From Rubrivivax sp. (GTDB taxonomy: Bacteria; Pseudomonadota; Gammaproteobacteria; Burkholderiales; Burkholderiaceae_C): DNA of 64,000 nt. Positions within the stretch are counted from its first letter, which is position 1. Each line of letters begins with the position of its first letter. The stretch is taken from assembly GCA_016789955.1 (NCBI GenBank), contig JAEUPB010000075.1:1-64000 (forward strand), in the 5' to 3' direction. The position numbers were made by a program, and so were the translations under genes. The notes under the pieces are model-generated. The model saw only the letters and a program-made list of their open reading frames with translations. It searched no databases and was not told the origin of the DNA. Shown one piece after another: positions 44,096 through 51,775 of this stretch.

Positions 44096-45447
44096 GGTGT
44101 GGCTGATCCTGGCACGCGCGTGCCGCAGCGGGTACAGAACTTCTTTCCCGACACCAGCAATGCGTCGCACGCGGCATTCAGGCATCGCGCCGGCGCCTCC
44201 GCTGGCGGCGGCGCAATTGGCGCCGCGCGTGCGCGCCTGGGCTCGCCAGGCGTCGCGCTGCGCGCACGCGCCCTGGGCGCTGGCGCTGGCGCTGGCGCTG
44301 GCGCTGGCGCTGGCGCTGGCGCTGGCGCTGGCGCTGGCGCTGGCGCTGGCGCTGGCGCTGGCGCTGGGTCCGGACCCGGTAACGGTGCAGCGGACCGCGG
44401 ACGCGCCCGCGGAACTGCGGCTGGCGGTGCCGGCGCCCGTGCCGGCGAGCCGTCGGCGTCGAGCAGAACGTGCAACGCCTTCACGATCTCCGACAACGTC
44501 GGGCCACGCAGAGTCACGCTCGCCCCCGCCTCTGCCGACCAGCCGAACCACCAGGCCGCGCCGTCCGCGCCGACGACAACGCTGGCCTGCCGGGTGGTCG
44601 CCCAGGCGTCGCCGGCCATGACCGATGCCTCGACCCGCGCCACCTGCGTCGCGCCGTTCAGCGCCGCGACGACACGCTCGCCCAGCGGCGTCGGCCGGTA
44701 TCCCCGTGCGGCCGCCACCAGCAAGCCACTGTTGGCGAGTACGACGAGTCCTGATCGCATCGCGTCCAACGAACCGTCGCCGGAGTCGGGCGGCAGGTCG
44801 CGCAGCCGGGCTCCGGCCCAGCGACCATCGACGCCGGCACGCGTGCGCAGCAGTTCGCCGTGCAGCAACTCGGGAGTCAGCAACGGCCGGGCGGCGAGCG
44901 ATCGCGCCAACTCCGCGCGCAAGGCCGTCGCGCGCGTCGCGTCGGCCACGGCGATCAACGTGACGAAGGCGCGCCCGTCGACGTCGACATCGATTCGGCC
45001 AGGCGAAGCGACCGCCCCGTCGAGCGAACCGACGCCACCGTCACCCAGGCACTCGACCAGGGCCCGGGCCGCTGTGCCGGCGCCGTCGGCGCAGCGCACC
45101 AGCCGCCGATCGCCACCGGGTTCATCGAGCACGAGCCACGGACCCGCCCCGGCCCGCACGGCCTGCCAGCCCGACGCAGCATCCGGCGTCGGCCCAAGGA
45201 TCTGCAGCGCGAGCCGGTGCGTCGGACGCGCCAGGCCCTCGATCGCATCGCCGAGCCAGCCGATCAGCTGGCGCCGGCCGGCGTCGAGCAGGCCGAGTGC
45301 AGCCAGCCTCGAGGCCGCGTCGCCGGGGGGCTCGAGGTCATGCAGCGGCGAGCCGACGTGCGCCGTGCGACCCGCGAACCGCAGCGCCGCAGCGGCATCC
45401 AGGGCGTCGATCTGGCGTGGGCCAGGAGCGGTCGCTGCGTCTGGCAT
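44092..45447 (-). CDS. Duplicated-domain protein with Ala-Pro linker and C-terminal zinc ribbon
   Basis: A 451-residue protein of no family I recognise. Two similar alpha/beta units can be aligned by eye: SGWQAVRAGAGPWLVLDEPGG near residue 97 and WATTRQASVVVGADGAAWWF near residue 300, each followed by a helix (ARALVECLGD, SEIVKALHVLLD). A linker of about 15 Ala-Pro pairs encoded by a perfect hexamer repeat follows. The C-terminus is a zinc ribbon: CLNAACDALLVSGKKFCTRCG. ATG 45447 is two bases after the stop of the small membrane gene, and its own stop overlaps the start of the PLD-like gene. The pattern suggests an adaptor in a complex. Confidence 0.7.
   Translation of the reverse strand: MPDAATAPGPRQIDALDAAAALRFAGRTAHVGSPLHDLEPPGDAASRLAALGLLDAGRRQLIGWLGDAIEGLARPTHRLALQILGPTPDAASGWQAVRAGAGPWLVLDEPGGDRRLVRCADGAGTAARALVECLGDGGVGSLDGAVASPGRIDVDVDGRAFVTLIAVADATRATALRAELARSLAARPLLTPELLHGELLRTRAGVDGRWAGARLRDLPPDSGDGSLDAMRSGLVVLANSGLLVAAARGYRPTPLGERVVAALNGATQVARVEASVMAGDAWATTRQASVVVGADGAAWWFGWSAEAGASVTLRGPTLSEIVKALHVLLDADGSPARAPAPPAAVPRARPRSAAPLPGPDPAPAPAPAPAPAPAPAPAPAPAPAPAPAPAPRARARSATPGEPRRARAAPIAPPPAEAPARCLNAACDALLVSGKKFCTRCGTRVPGSATP
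44276..44365 (+). repeat. Perfect hexamer tandem repeat, 15 copies of GGCGCT
   Basis: Ninety bases consist of fifteen uninterrupted GGCGCT units (AGCGCC on the coding minus strand). In the frame used by the zinc-ribbon protein they encode an Ala-Pro linker. A unit length of six preserves the frame when copy number changes, so this can vary linker length between strains without breaking the gene. Confidence 0.95.
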
Positions 45448-45449
45448 GG

Positions 45450-45572
45450 TCAGTCGAGATAGCGTCGCGCGAGGAAGCTGGCGAGCCAGCCGACGATTGC
45501 CGCTGAGGCCGGCACGGAGTACAACGAAGCGACGCTGCCCGCCTTCTGCAGCGATTCCTTGATCTTGTTCAT
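45450..45572 (-). CDS. 40-residue single-helix membrane protein
   Basis: A 40-residue peptide: a polar start (MNKIKESLQKAGS), a hydrophobic helix (VPASAAIVGWLASFLA) and a basic-acidic tail (RRYLD). It ends two bases before the start of the zinc-ribbon protein gene, so coupling is likely. Its ATG overlaps the ATG of the divergent gene (CATG at 45570-45573). It aligns without gaps over 24 residues with the small protein at 49539, sharing GSV, VP, AA, VGW and AS. These features make it credible despite its size. Confidence 0.6.
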   Translation of the reverse strand: MNKIKESLQKAGSVASLYSVPASAAIVGWLASFLARRYLD

Positions 45573-46095
45573 GCCTCGCCAGAATGCATCCCGCCGCGCC
45601 GCAGCGCAAGCCACGCACTCGTGTGGGCACTGTGGCGCGCGGGTGGCTGCCGGCGACCGCTTCTGCGGCGACTGCGGCGAGCCGCTGACCGCCGAGGCGT
45701 CGACGCCGGCGCGCCTGCCGCCGGCGAGCGGCCCGGCACCCACACGGGAATGGGCGCGCGCGTTCAGCGCCGAGGGTGCTGCCTACCAGGAGCTGATCGA
45801 CAAGGACCAGGCGCTCGCGCTGGCGAGCGCCCTGCGCCGCTTGCGTGACGGCGGTGCGCTCGGCCCCGAGCGCATCGCGGCGCTGCTCGCCTGGCTGCGC
45901 TACCTGGGCCCAGAACGGTCGACATGGACGGTCGGGCTCGGCACGCTGAACTGGAACCGGCTGGAGGGCACCGCGTGGCAAGCCGCCGACGCGCCCGCCT
46001 GGCTCGGGATCGATGTCGGCGCCCTGGCGGACGCCGATGCCGGGGACCACGCCAACGCCGGCGCGCAGTCCACTGCCTCGAAGGCCTCGCGTTGA
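45571..46095 (+). CDS. Zinc-ribbon protein upstream of the chaperonin-like gene
   Basis: A 174-residue protein with an N-terminal zinc ribbon (HSCGHCGARVAAGDRFCGDCGE: four Cys in two CxxC pairs) followed by a helical domain (WARAFSAEGAAYQELIDKDQ, given in part) and a polar tail. The ATG at 45571 overlaps the divergent small membrane gene's start; no Shine-Dalgarno sequence is seen and an in-frame TTG at 45559 is possible. Its stop lies 17 bp before the chaperonin-like ATG, or overlaps a TTG start of that gene at 46092. The paired zinc ribbons here and in the 451-residue protein suggest that both act in one complex. Confidence 0.65.
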   Translation: MPRQNASRRAAAQATHSCGHCGARVAAGDRFCGDCGEPLTAEASTPARLPPASGPAPTREWARAFSAEGAAYQELIDKDQALALASALRRLRDGGALGPERIAALLAWLRYLGPERSTWTVGLGTLNWNRLEGTAWQAADAPAWLGIDVGALADADAGDHANAGAQSTASKASR

Positions 46096-46112
46096 GCGGG
46101 GCTGCGCGGTCG

Positions 46113-47639
46113 ATGGATCCCGCGCTCCGCGCCCGCGTCGTTGCCACGCTCGCGGTGGTCGCGCAGGATGTCGCGCGGGGATTCGGACGCGTCGAAAACT
46201 CCGCCGCAACTCGCGGCCGCGAGTTGCCGGCCGCCTTGGCTCGGCTGGATCCGTGGGAGCGCGGTGTCGTGCATCGCGCCGCGGGCGTGGCCGGTCTGAC
46301 TGCCAACCAGACCGGCGACGGCAGTGCGACGACCTGGCTGCTGATGCACGCCATCGCCGACGGCGCGGCGCAGCGCCTGGACGCACGCGCCGACGCCGCG
46401 CAGCTGAAGCGTGGCATCGACCGTGCGGTCGAGGAAGCGGCGTGCCTGGTGGATGCGCGCGCCAGCCGGGTCACCGATGCAACTCGGCTCGTTGGCCTGG
46501 TCGAGCGTGCGGGACGCGTCTCGCCGGCACTCGCTTCGGCCATCGCCCGGGCGGGCCTTCAGGTCGGTGCCGAAGGCCTTGTCGTGATCGGCGACGCACG
46601 GCCGGGCGCTGCCGAATCGAGATCGATCCTCGGACTCGAGCTCGACCGCGGCTGGCTGTCGCCGTTCTTCATCACGGATGCCTTCGGCCGCAAGGCGATG
46701 CTCGATCGACCGCTGGTGTGGGTCGTCGACTGCGAACTGCGCTCGCACGCCGAGGTTGCGCCCATGTTCGAACTGGCCCGTCGAGCCGGGCGCTCGCTGC
46801 TGCTGATCGCCGGCGACGTCGGCGCCGATGCGCTGGCGGCGTGCGTGTTCCACCGCCTCTCGCGCGAGGCACCCCCGGCGTGTGCGATCAAGGCGCCCGA
46901 GTTCGGGCGCGAGCGCTCGACGGTGATCGGCGATGTCGCGTGCTTCATCGGCACTCCGGCGGGGCTGCCGGCGTTCCCGCGTGAACTGGCGGGCCTGCCG
47001 ACGAAGGCCTTCGGCGAACTCGACCGCGCGGTGGTGGGCCGCGACACCACACTGCTGCTGGGCGGGCGCGGCCAACCCGAGGTGCTTCAAGCACGCCTGC
47101 GCGAGATCCGCGCGGCGAGCGCGAGCACGTCGAACGACTACGACCGCGGCAAGCTCGCACGCCGAGCCGCGATGCTGTCGCGCGCCTACGCACTCGTCGA
47201 GCCGAGTTCCGACGACATGCCGAGCGGGCAAGGGGCGATGGATGCGGATGGCCTGCGCGTGGCACGCGCTGCGGTCGCTTCCGGCGTCGTCGTCGGAGGC
47301 GGTGTCGAGTGGGCACACGTCGCCGGCGCGCTGCGAAAGCTAGCCGCGAAGGGCGACGAGCGCCATGGCATCGAGACCGTGGCTCGCGCGATCGAAGAGC
47401 CGTTCCGATGCATGGTCCGAGGGGCCGGACTCGACGTCGAGGACACACTGAAGAAGATCCGCGCCGACCGACAGCGGACTCTCGGCGTGCATGTCGCGAC
47501 CGGCCGGATCGAATCGCTGGCTGCGGCGCAGGTCTTCGACACCGCCCAGACGTTGCGACGTGCGTTGGAACTCGGCGCGCACTGGGGCTGGCTGTTCGCC
47601 ACCGACGATCGGATCGTCGGTGGCGCACCGCCGACGTGA
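46113..47639 (+). CDS. Divergent GroEL/HSP60-like chaperonin
   Basis: A 508-residue protein that follows GroEL by motif order: GDGSATTWLL at 68-77 (GroEL GDGTTTATVL), LKRGIDRAV at 98-106, LDRGWLSPFFI at 177-187 (FDRGYLSPYFI), DYDRGKLARR at 342-351 (DYDREKLQER), and SGVVVGGGVEW at 390-400 (EGVVAGGGVAL). Asp379 matches the catalytic Asp398 of GroEL. The N-terminal TLGPKGR nucleotide loop and the TKDGVSVA segment with Asp52 are missing or unrecognisable, as is the GGM tail. No GroES lies nearby. Total length is close to normal. Probably a specialised or inactive chaperonin paralogue. The alternative start TTG 46092 overlaps the preceding stop. Confidence 0.72.
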   Translation: MDPALRARVVATLAVVAQDVARGFGRVENSAATRGRELPAALARLDPWERGVVHRAAGVAGLTANQTGDGSATTWLLMHAIADGAAQRLDARADAAQLKRGIDRAVEEAACLVDARASRVTDATRLVGLVERAGRVSPALASAIARAGLQVGAEGLVVIGDARPGAAESRSILGLELDRGWLSPFFITDAFGRKAMLDRPLVWVVDCELRSHAEVAPMFELARRAGRSLLLIAGDVGADALAACVFHRLSREAPPACAIKAPEFGRERSTVIGDVACFIGTPAGLPAFPRELAGLPTKAFGELDRAVVGRDTTLLLGGRGQPEVLQARLREIRAASASTSNDYDRGKLARRAAMLSRAYALVEPSSDDMPSGQGAMDADGLRVARAAVASGVVVGGGVEWAHVAGALRKLAAKGDERHGIETVARAIEEPFRCMVRGAGLDVEDTLKKIRADRQRTLGVHVATGRIESLAAAQVFDTAQTLRRALELGAHWGWLFATDDRIVGGAPPT

Positions 47640-47878
47640 AGCCGCGGCCTCGAGGCTCGGTCGCCGTTGCGCGAGGGCGCCGCGCGCCGCACGCTGGCTC
47701 CCGAACTGAAGCGGAACCCGGTGGAACTACGGTTGTCCACGGGCGGCGTGCCGCCTCGGGGCTGCTCGTCGCGCAGGACCCGGGTGGCCGGTGGCAGGAC
47801 AGACAACGGTCTGGCCATGCTCGGCACGACGCGGTTGCGAGGGGGAGAGGTGGGCGGCGCACGAGCGCCGACAGAGTG

Positions 47879-48508
47879 CTACACGAGGAAGTAGACGATG
47901 CTGGCGACGCCGAGGAGGCCCGCCGGCGTCGCCCACAGCAGGATGCGCCAGGTCGCTTCGCGGGCCGGTGGCACCAGCCAGGGGTTCTCCTGGAAAGCGA
48001 ATGTGGCGCCGCGACCAGGGCGCACGTCAAGGTTCCAGACCAGGCCAACGATGATGTACAGCACCGACGAGGCGACGATGTTCGTCGCCCACGTGAGCGG
48101 ATAGAAACCGTGCAGCAGCAGCTGGTAGAGGTCGTAGCACCAGCTCGCCGACAGCATCCACAAGCACGCCGCCACCGCGAGGTGCGACACCGGCGCGCGC
48201 TTCCAGCGGTAGAACACGCCAAGCACCCACGGCGCGCTTGCGAAGGACAGCACCGCCATCATCGGCGCATCGACGTAGTCCCAGGTCGGATCGCCGGTGT
48301 ACGGCGCGACCACGGTGATGAAGATCGTCGACGCCGCGAAGGTCAGCACTTTCCAGGGCACGAGCAGGAAACGCCAGTAGCCCGAATACGCCGCAGCGTA
48401 CGACTGCCGATTCACGATCAGGTGTGCGAACGAGGTGGCGACGGCGGCGATCCACGCCGCCGTGTACACAGCCATGATCGGCTCGATCTCGATCCAGCCC
48501 AGCTGCAA
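47879..48508 (-). CDS. Multi-pass membrane protein of unknown function
   Basis: A 209-residue protein with about six hydrophobic helices (IMAVYTAAWIAAVATSF, FLLVPWKVLTFAASTIFIT, APMMAVLSFASAPWVLGVF, LAVAACLWMLSASWCYDL, TNIVASSVLYIIVGLVW, ILLWATPAGLLGVASIVYF). The start is TTG 48508, chosen because GGAGGAGG lies just upstream; ATG 48475 is an alternative. Polar loops are rich in Trp, Tyr and Arg. The 239 bp between the chaperonin-like stop and this stop hold no gene that I can support. No family recognised. Confidence 0.68.
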   Translation of the reverse strand: MQLGWIEIEPIMAVYTAAWIAAVATSFAHLIVNRQSYAAAYSGYWRFLLVPWKVLTFAASTIFITVVAPYTGDPTWDYVDAPMMAVLSFASAPWVLGVFYRWKRAPVSHLAVAACLWMLSASWCYDLYQLLLHGFYPLTWATNIVASSVLYIIVGLVWNLDVRPGRGATFAFQENPWLVPPAREATWRILLWATPAGLLGVASIVYFLV

Positions 48509-48711
48509 GGAACCGGCCCTCCTCCGGCTCGGACGTTATCCGAGATCGCGCCACTCGCAAACGACGGATGCATCGGCGAGTCTCGAAGTCTGCGCCCGCG
48601 CGCCGCACTTCAGGAGGGAGCGACGTCCAAGGGCCTCGGGGCAGCTGGCTCTGTGGACAGCCACGATGCCTTCCCGATGTGCGCTGGACGATCACGCCGG
48701 GTCTGCTGACA
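48509..48711. other. Divergent intergenic region with no supported gene
   Basis: Between the membrane protein start and the reading frame at 48712 I see no convincing coding region. The strong GGAGGAGG for the minus-strand gene is at its left end. Promoters for both directions should be here, but I cannot assign -35/-10 boxes with confidence. Confidence 0.4.
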
Positions 48712-48957
48712 ATGACCTTCGGTGAGGATCCGCACCGGGTACGGACGGAACAGTTCGGCATCCGGGCCACGGCGCAGCCGATGGAGACCACCTTCGATAT
48801 GGCCTTGCTACAGGAAGTGCTGGTCGCACCGGACGTCGAAGCGCCCGAGTGCTCGCGCGTCGAACGCGCGGCGCCCGACATCTCGAGGATCGCGGGCAGT
48901 GGCGAGTTCACCTGCCCGCTGCTGCCGGTGCGCAGCCGACCCCGGGGCAGGCCGTGA
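48712..48957 (+). CDS. Small reading frame coupled to the SUKH-3 gene
   Basis: An 81-residue frame whose TGA overlaps the GTG of the SUKH-3 gene (GTGA). The sequence (EQFGIRATAQPMETTF, LLQEVLVAPDVEAPECSRVE) matches no family that I know. Genes in this position beside SUKH immunity proteins usually encode the C-terminal toxin of a polymorphic toxin, so it could be a truncated toxin tip, but the evidence is only position. The frame is open further upstream to 48568. Confidence 0.3.
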   Translation: MTFGEDPHRVRTEQFGIRATAQPMETTFDMALLQEVLVAPDVEAPECSRVERAAPDISRIAGSGEFTCPLLPVRSRPRGRP

Positions 48958-49430
48958 ACCCGAGGACGAAGCAGCAACTGGCCGACGCGGGTTGGGTCGA
49001 GGGCCGCGTCCGCTGGCTGGATGACCAGGCGGAGCGGCTCGCCCAGCGCGGCTTCGCGATGTTCCCCGCCGCGCGCGCGTTCCTCGAGCGCTACGGCGGC
49101 CTGCGGGTGGGCGGCCCGGCCATGCTCAGGCGCGGAACCGGCACATACTTTCACACCGACCCCGACAGCGTGGTCACCGATCCGTCGTGGACCCAAGAAT
49201 GGGAACAGCTCTCGGGCACGCGTGTGTTCCCGATCGGCGAGACCGCCTGGGGCGAGTACACGCTGCTCATCGACGAGCACGGCCGCATCTTCGGCATGGA
49301 CATGACCACCACGCTGACCTACTGGGCCGACGATGCCGAAGCCCTGCTCGACGTCGTGCTCGGCTACGGCGGCACGTTCCGGCCGGTCGATGCCGACGAT
49401 TGCCGGCCGATCGGCGGCAGCCGCCCTTGA
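48954..49430 (+). CDS. SUKH-3 family immunity protein
   Basis: A 158-residue protein of the SUKH-3 branch of the SMI1/KNR4 superfamily. Typical features are the N-terminal helix DAGWVEGRVRWLDDQAERLA, FPAARAFLERYGGLRV, RVFPIGETAWGEYTLLIDE and the C-terminal HGRIFGMDMT ... LTYWADDAEALLDVVLGYG pattern with the repeated Gly-rich turns. SUKH proteins neutralise contact-dependent or polymorphic toxin nucleases and deaminases. No full toxin gene is adjacent, so this is an orphan immunity gene. It sits at the edge of the PLD/chaperonin island. Confidence 0.82.
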   Translation: MNPRTKQQLADAGWVEGRVRWLDDQAERLAQRGFAMFPAARAFLERYGGLRVGGPAMLRRGTGTYFHTDPDSVVTDPSWTQEWEQLSGTRVFPIGETAWGEYTLLIDEHGRIFGMDMTTTLTYWADDAEALLDVVLGYGGTFRPVDADDCRPIGGSRP

Positions 49431-49538
49431 CCACTACCGGAGAACCGCGATGCCCCGTGCAGGAGCGAGTGGGAAGATGGCGAGGCCGAGCGCAGTGTCA
49501 TTTGAATTGCAATGCATCCAGGGTAGCCAGGAGCCAAC

Positions 49539-49739
49539 ATGTCGTGGAAGCGCCGGGTGGGCAGTGTGGTCGACCGCGTCGCAGTTCCGCTGGCCGCGGC
49601 GGTGGTTGGCTGGTTTGCGTCGGCGGCCTGGCTGTTGCCGAATCTCCCTTTCGCATGGGTCGATTCGGACGTACTCTCACTCGGATTGCGCGCGCTCGTG
49701 GCGCTAGTGGCTTTCTGCGCCGCGAGCCGACTACTTTGA
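49539..49739 (+). CDS. 66-residue two-helix membrane protein
   Basis: CAGGAG precedes the ATG by six bases. The first helix (VAVPLAAAVVGWFASAAWLL) and second (LGLRALVALVAFCAASRLL) flank a short loop. The segment RVGSVVDRVAVPLAAAVVGW aligns gap-free with KAGSVASLYSVPASAAIVGW of the 40-residue protein at 45450, with about half of the positions identical. Function unknown. Confidence 0.68.
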   Translation: MSWKRRVGSVVDRVAVPLAAAVVGWFASAAWLLPNLPFAWVDSDVLSLGLRALVALVAFCAASRLL

Positions 49740-49795
49740 CGGCCAAGTGCGTCTGGCAGGTCGCTCGCCCAAACAGTCGTCGCCCGAGTCATTGC

Positions 49796-50134
49796 ATGCT
49801 ACGAGAGTTCCTGAAGGTTCTTCTGATTCCCGTATTGGTCGGGTTTGGCCTGATCGTTGCTCTCTTGGCCTACATGGCCTATGGCGAGCGATCAGCCAAG
49901 GACCTCGCGATCAAGTTCTGCGACTCGGTCAAAGTTGGCGACGATCCGATCGCGGTGCAGTCACGCGCCACACACAGCGGGGCGATTCCCTCTTCGCCCA
50001 CCTGGGTGCCGTGGGAGAGCCAGCCAAGAACACTCGAAGTCCTGTTCAAGGGCGGGATACCGCTGTCAGCGCATGGATGCAGGATCCAGGCATCAGAGAG
50101 GGTCACGTCGGCCGTCTACTTTCACACCCGGTGA
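49796..50134 (+). CDS. Small membrane-anchored hypothetical protein
   Basis: A 112-residue protein with one N-terminal helix (VLLIPVLVGFGLIVALLAYMAYG) and an extracytoplasmic tail containing FCDSVKVGDDPIAVQSRA and two Cys (FCDS, HGCRI). ATG 49796 follows no obvious Shine-Dalgarno sequence. Base composition is clearly less GC-rich than in flanking genes, a sign of acquisition. No family recognised. Confidence 0.6.
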   Translation: MLREFLKVLLIPVLVGFGLIVALLAYMAYGERSAKDLAIKFCDSVKVGDDPIAVQSRATHSGAIPSSPTWVPWESQPRTLEVLFKGGIPLSAHGCRIQASERVTSAVYFHTR

Positions 50135-50420
50135 CGCAGCCAAGAACAGGCGACGGATGAGCCCCCTGGCGGCACTGGCGACGACGCGGGCTTGTTGATG
50201 ACGGTTGCCTTTGCCTAAGTCGACAGGACCACCGGGCGGCCCGACGTCTCCGTCGTGCTGTCGAACCAGGAGCCCCCCACGACCGGTGGCGGACAGCGAG
50301 TGCGAAACACCGCCGCGCGGCGAAGCGGACAGGACCCTGCGCCGACGGGTTCAGGGACCTCAAGGGCCCCCACCCGACACCCCACTGGGCCGCTTCGCGG
50401 GCACTGCCCCGCGCAGCCGC
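50135..50420. other. Intergenic region at the right edge of the island, no gene seen
   Basis: This 286-bp stretch has no reading frame with coding character. It separates the less GC-rich small genes from typical chromosomal genes, so it may be the right boundary of the inserted segment. I found no tRNA or obvious attachment-site repeat. Confidence 0.5.
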
Positions 50421-51215
50421 CTAGGCTCTCAGCGTCGGCAATCCGATCCCCGCCGCGTCGAAGCCGCCGTCGGCGGCCAGGCACTGGCCGTTGATGTAGC
50501 TGGCCTCTGGGCTGCAGAGGAACCCCACCGCGGCGGCGATCTCCTCGGGCGTGCCATAGCGCTTCAGCGGGATCGCGTCGTGGTAGTCGCGGCGGATCGC
50601 CGCGGTGTGCACGAGCACGGCCATCGCGGTGTCCACCGGGCCGGGGGCCACGCAGTTCACGCGGATGCCGGCGTCGCCGAGTTCCACCGCCTGCTGCCGC
50701 GTGAGGTGGATCACCGCGGCCTTGCTGGTGCCGTAGGCCACGCGCATCGTGCTGGCGCGCAGGCCGGAGATGCTGGCGATGTTCACCACCGCGCCGCCGC
50801 GGCCGCCGCGCAGCATCACCGGCGCCGCCGCCTGCGTGCACAGGAACGGGCCGTCGAGGTTGGTGGCCATCACCTGGCGCCATTCGTCGAAGCTCGTGTC
50901 GAGCAGCTTCTTGAACACGGCGATGCCGGCGTTGTTCACGAGCGCGTCGATGCGGCCCCAGCGCGCGTCGATGGCCTCAGTGGCGGCGGCCACCGCGGCC
51001 GGCTGCGACACGTCGGCGTGGAGGCCGAGCACCTGTTCGGGCCGGGCCAACTGCTGCACGCTGGCCGCGAGCGTGGTGGCGTCGATGTCGATCAGCGCCA
51101 CGCAGTGGCCGCGTGCCAGGAACCACTGCGCGCAGGCGAGGCCGATGCCGCGCGCGGCGCCGGTGATCACGGCCACCGGCTTGCCGGCGGTCTTGGTGGA
51201 AGAGGGGGCGTTCAT
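50421..51215 (-). CDS. Classical short-chain dehydrogenase/reductase
   Basis: A 264-residue SDR. The cofactor motif is TGAARGIGLA (residues 19-28), LVNNAGIAVF marks strand 4, and the catalytic set is SISG ... YGTSK (Ser-Tyr-x3-Lys). PGPVDTAMA and INGQCLAADGGFD complete the classical pattern. It would reduce or oxidise a keto/hydroxy compound with NAD(P). It is a full active SDR, in contrast to the halohydrin dehalogenase-like protein at 22336. ATG 51215 is chosen over a longer start at 51326. Divergent from the MOSC gene by 52 bp. Confidence 0.9.
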   Translation of the reverse strand: MNAPSSTKTAGKPVAVITGAARGIGLACAQWFLARGHCVALIDIDATTLAASVQQLARPEQVLGLHADVSQPAAVAAATEAIDARWGRIDALVNNAGIAVFKKLLDTSFDEWRQVMATNLDGPFLCTQAAAPVMLRGGRGGAVVNIASISGLRASTMRVAYGTSKAAVIHLTRQQAVELGDAGIRVNCVAPGPVDTAMAVLVHTAAIRRDYHDAIPLKRYGTPEEIAAAVGFLCSPEASYINGQCLAADGGFDAAGIGLPTLRA

Positions 51216-51267
51216 CAGCGCATTCTCGTGCGCGCGCGGCAGCCGGCGGCTCGGGTACGCTGCCGCC

Positions 51268-51774
51268 ATGAAGACGATCCGCGACCTGAATGCCCCGCCG
51301 CACGTCACCGGCCGCGTCGAGGCCATCGTCGTGCGCGGCGATTCGCGTCAGTCGGCCCGGCTCGTGCAAGCCACGACGGCCCTGGCGCGCATCGGCCTGG
51401 CCGACGATCGCCTCGGCTCGAAGGGCGAGGCCGAGCTGTCGACACGGCAGGTCACGCTGATCCAGCTCGAGCACCTCGCGGTGATCGCCGCGCTGGCGCG
51501 CGTGCCGGCCGTGGACCCGCTGGCGCTGCGCCGCAACCTGGTGGTCTCGGGCATCAACCTGCTGGCGCTGAAGAACGCGCGGCTGCGCGTCGGCGCGGCG
51601 CTGCTCGAGATCGTCGGCCCGTGCGCGCCGTGCTCGCGCATGGAGGAGGCGATCGGCCCCGGCGGCTACGCCGCGATGCGCGGGCACGGCGGCATGACGG
51701 CAAGGGTGCTGGAAGGCGGCGCCATCGCCGTGTGGGACGCCGTGCAGGCGCAGGCGCCGGGCAAGGACGCGTAG
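51268..51774 (+). CDS. MOSC-domain protein
   Basis: A 168-residue single MOSC domain. LALRRNLVVSGINLLALKNARL and IVGPCAPCSRMEEAIGPGGYAAM are typical, with the conserved Cys in APCSRME that may carry sulfur or bind molybdenum cofactor. It resembles YiiM/YcbX C-terminal modules without the N-terminal beta barrel. It may handle N-hydroxylated compounds or assist Moco enzymes. It ends one base before the convergent membrane protein gene. Confidence 0.86.
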   Translation: MKTIRDLNAPPHVTGRVEAIVVRGDSRQSARLVQATTALARIGLADDRLGSKGEAELSTRQVTLIQLEHLAVIAALARVPAVDPLALRRNLVVSGINLLALKNARLRVGAALLEIVGPCAPCSRMEEAIGPGGYAAMRGHGGMTARVLEGGAIAVWDAVQAQAPGKDA

Positions 51775-51775
51775 G

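Noticed and set aside
44096-44551. N-terminal extension of the PLD-like protein with a Ser-Ala repeat
   Set aside because: The same hexamer array is read in the Ala-Pro frame by the intact upstream gene that has a zinc ribbon; the GTGA overlap at 44092-44095 and the signal segment fix the true start.
38357-50420. Prophage or integrative element
   Set aside because: No integrase, transposase, phage structural gene, tRNA or flanking repeat was found; island status rests only on gene content and composition.
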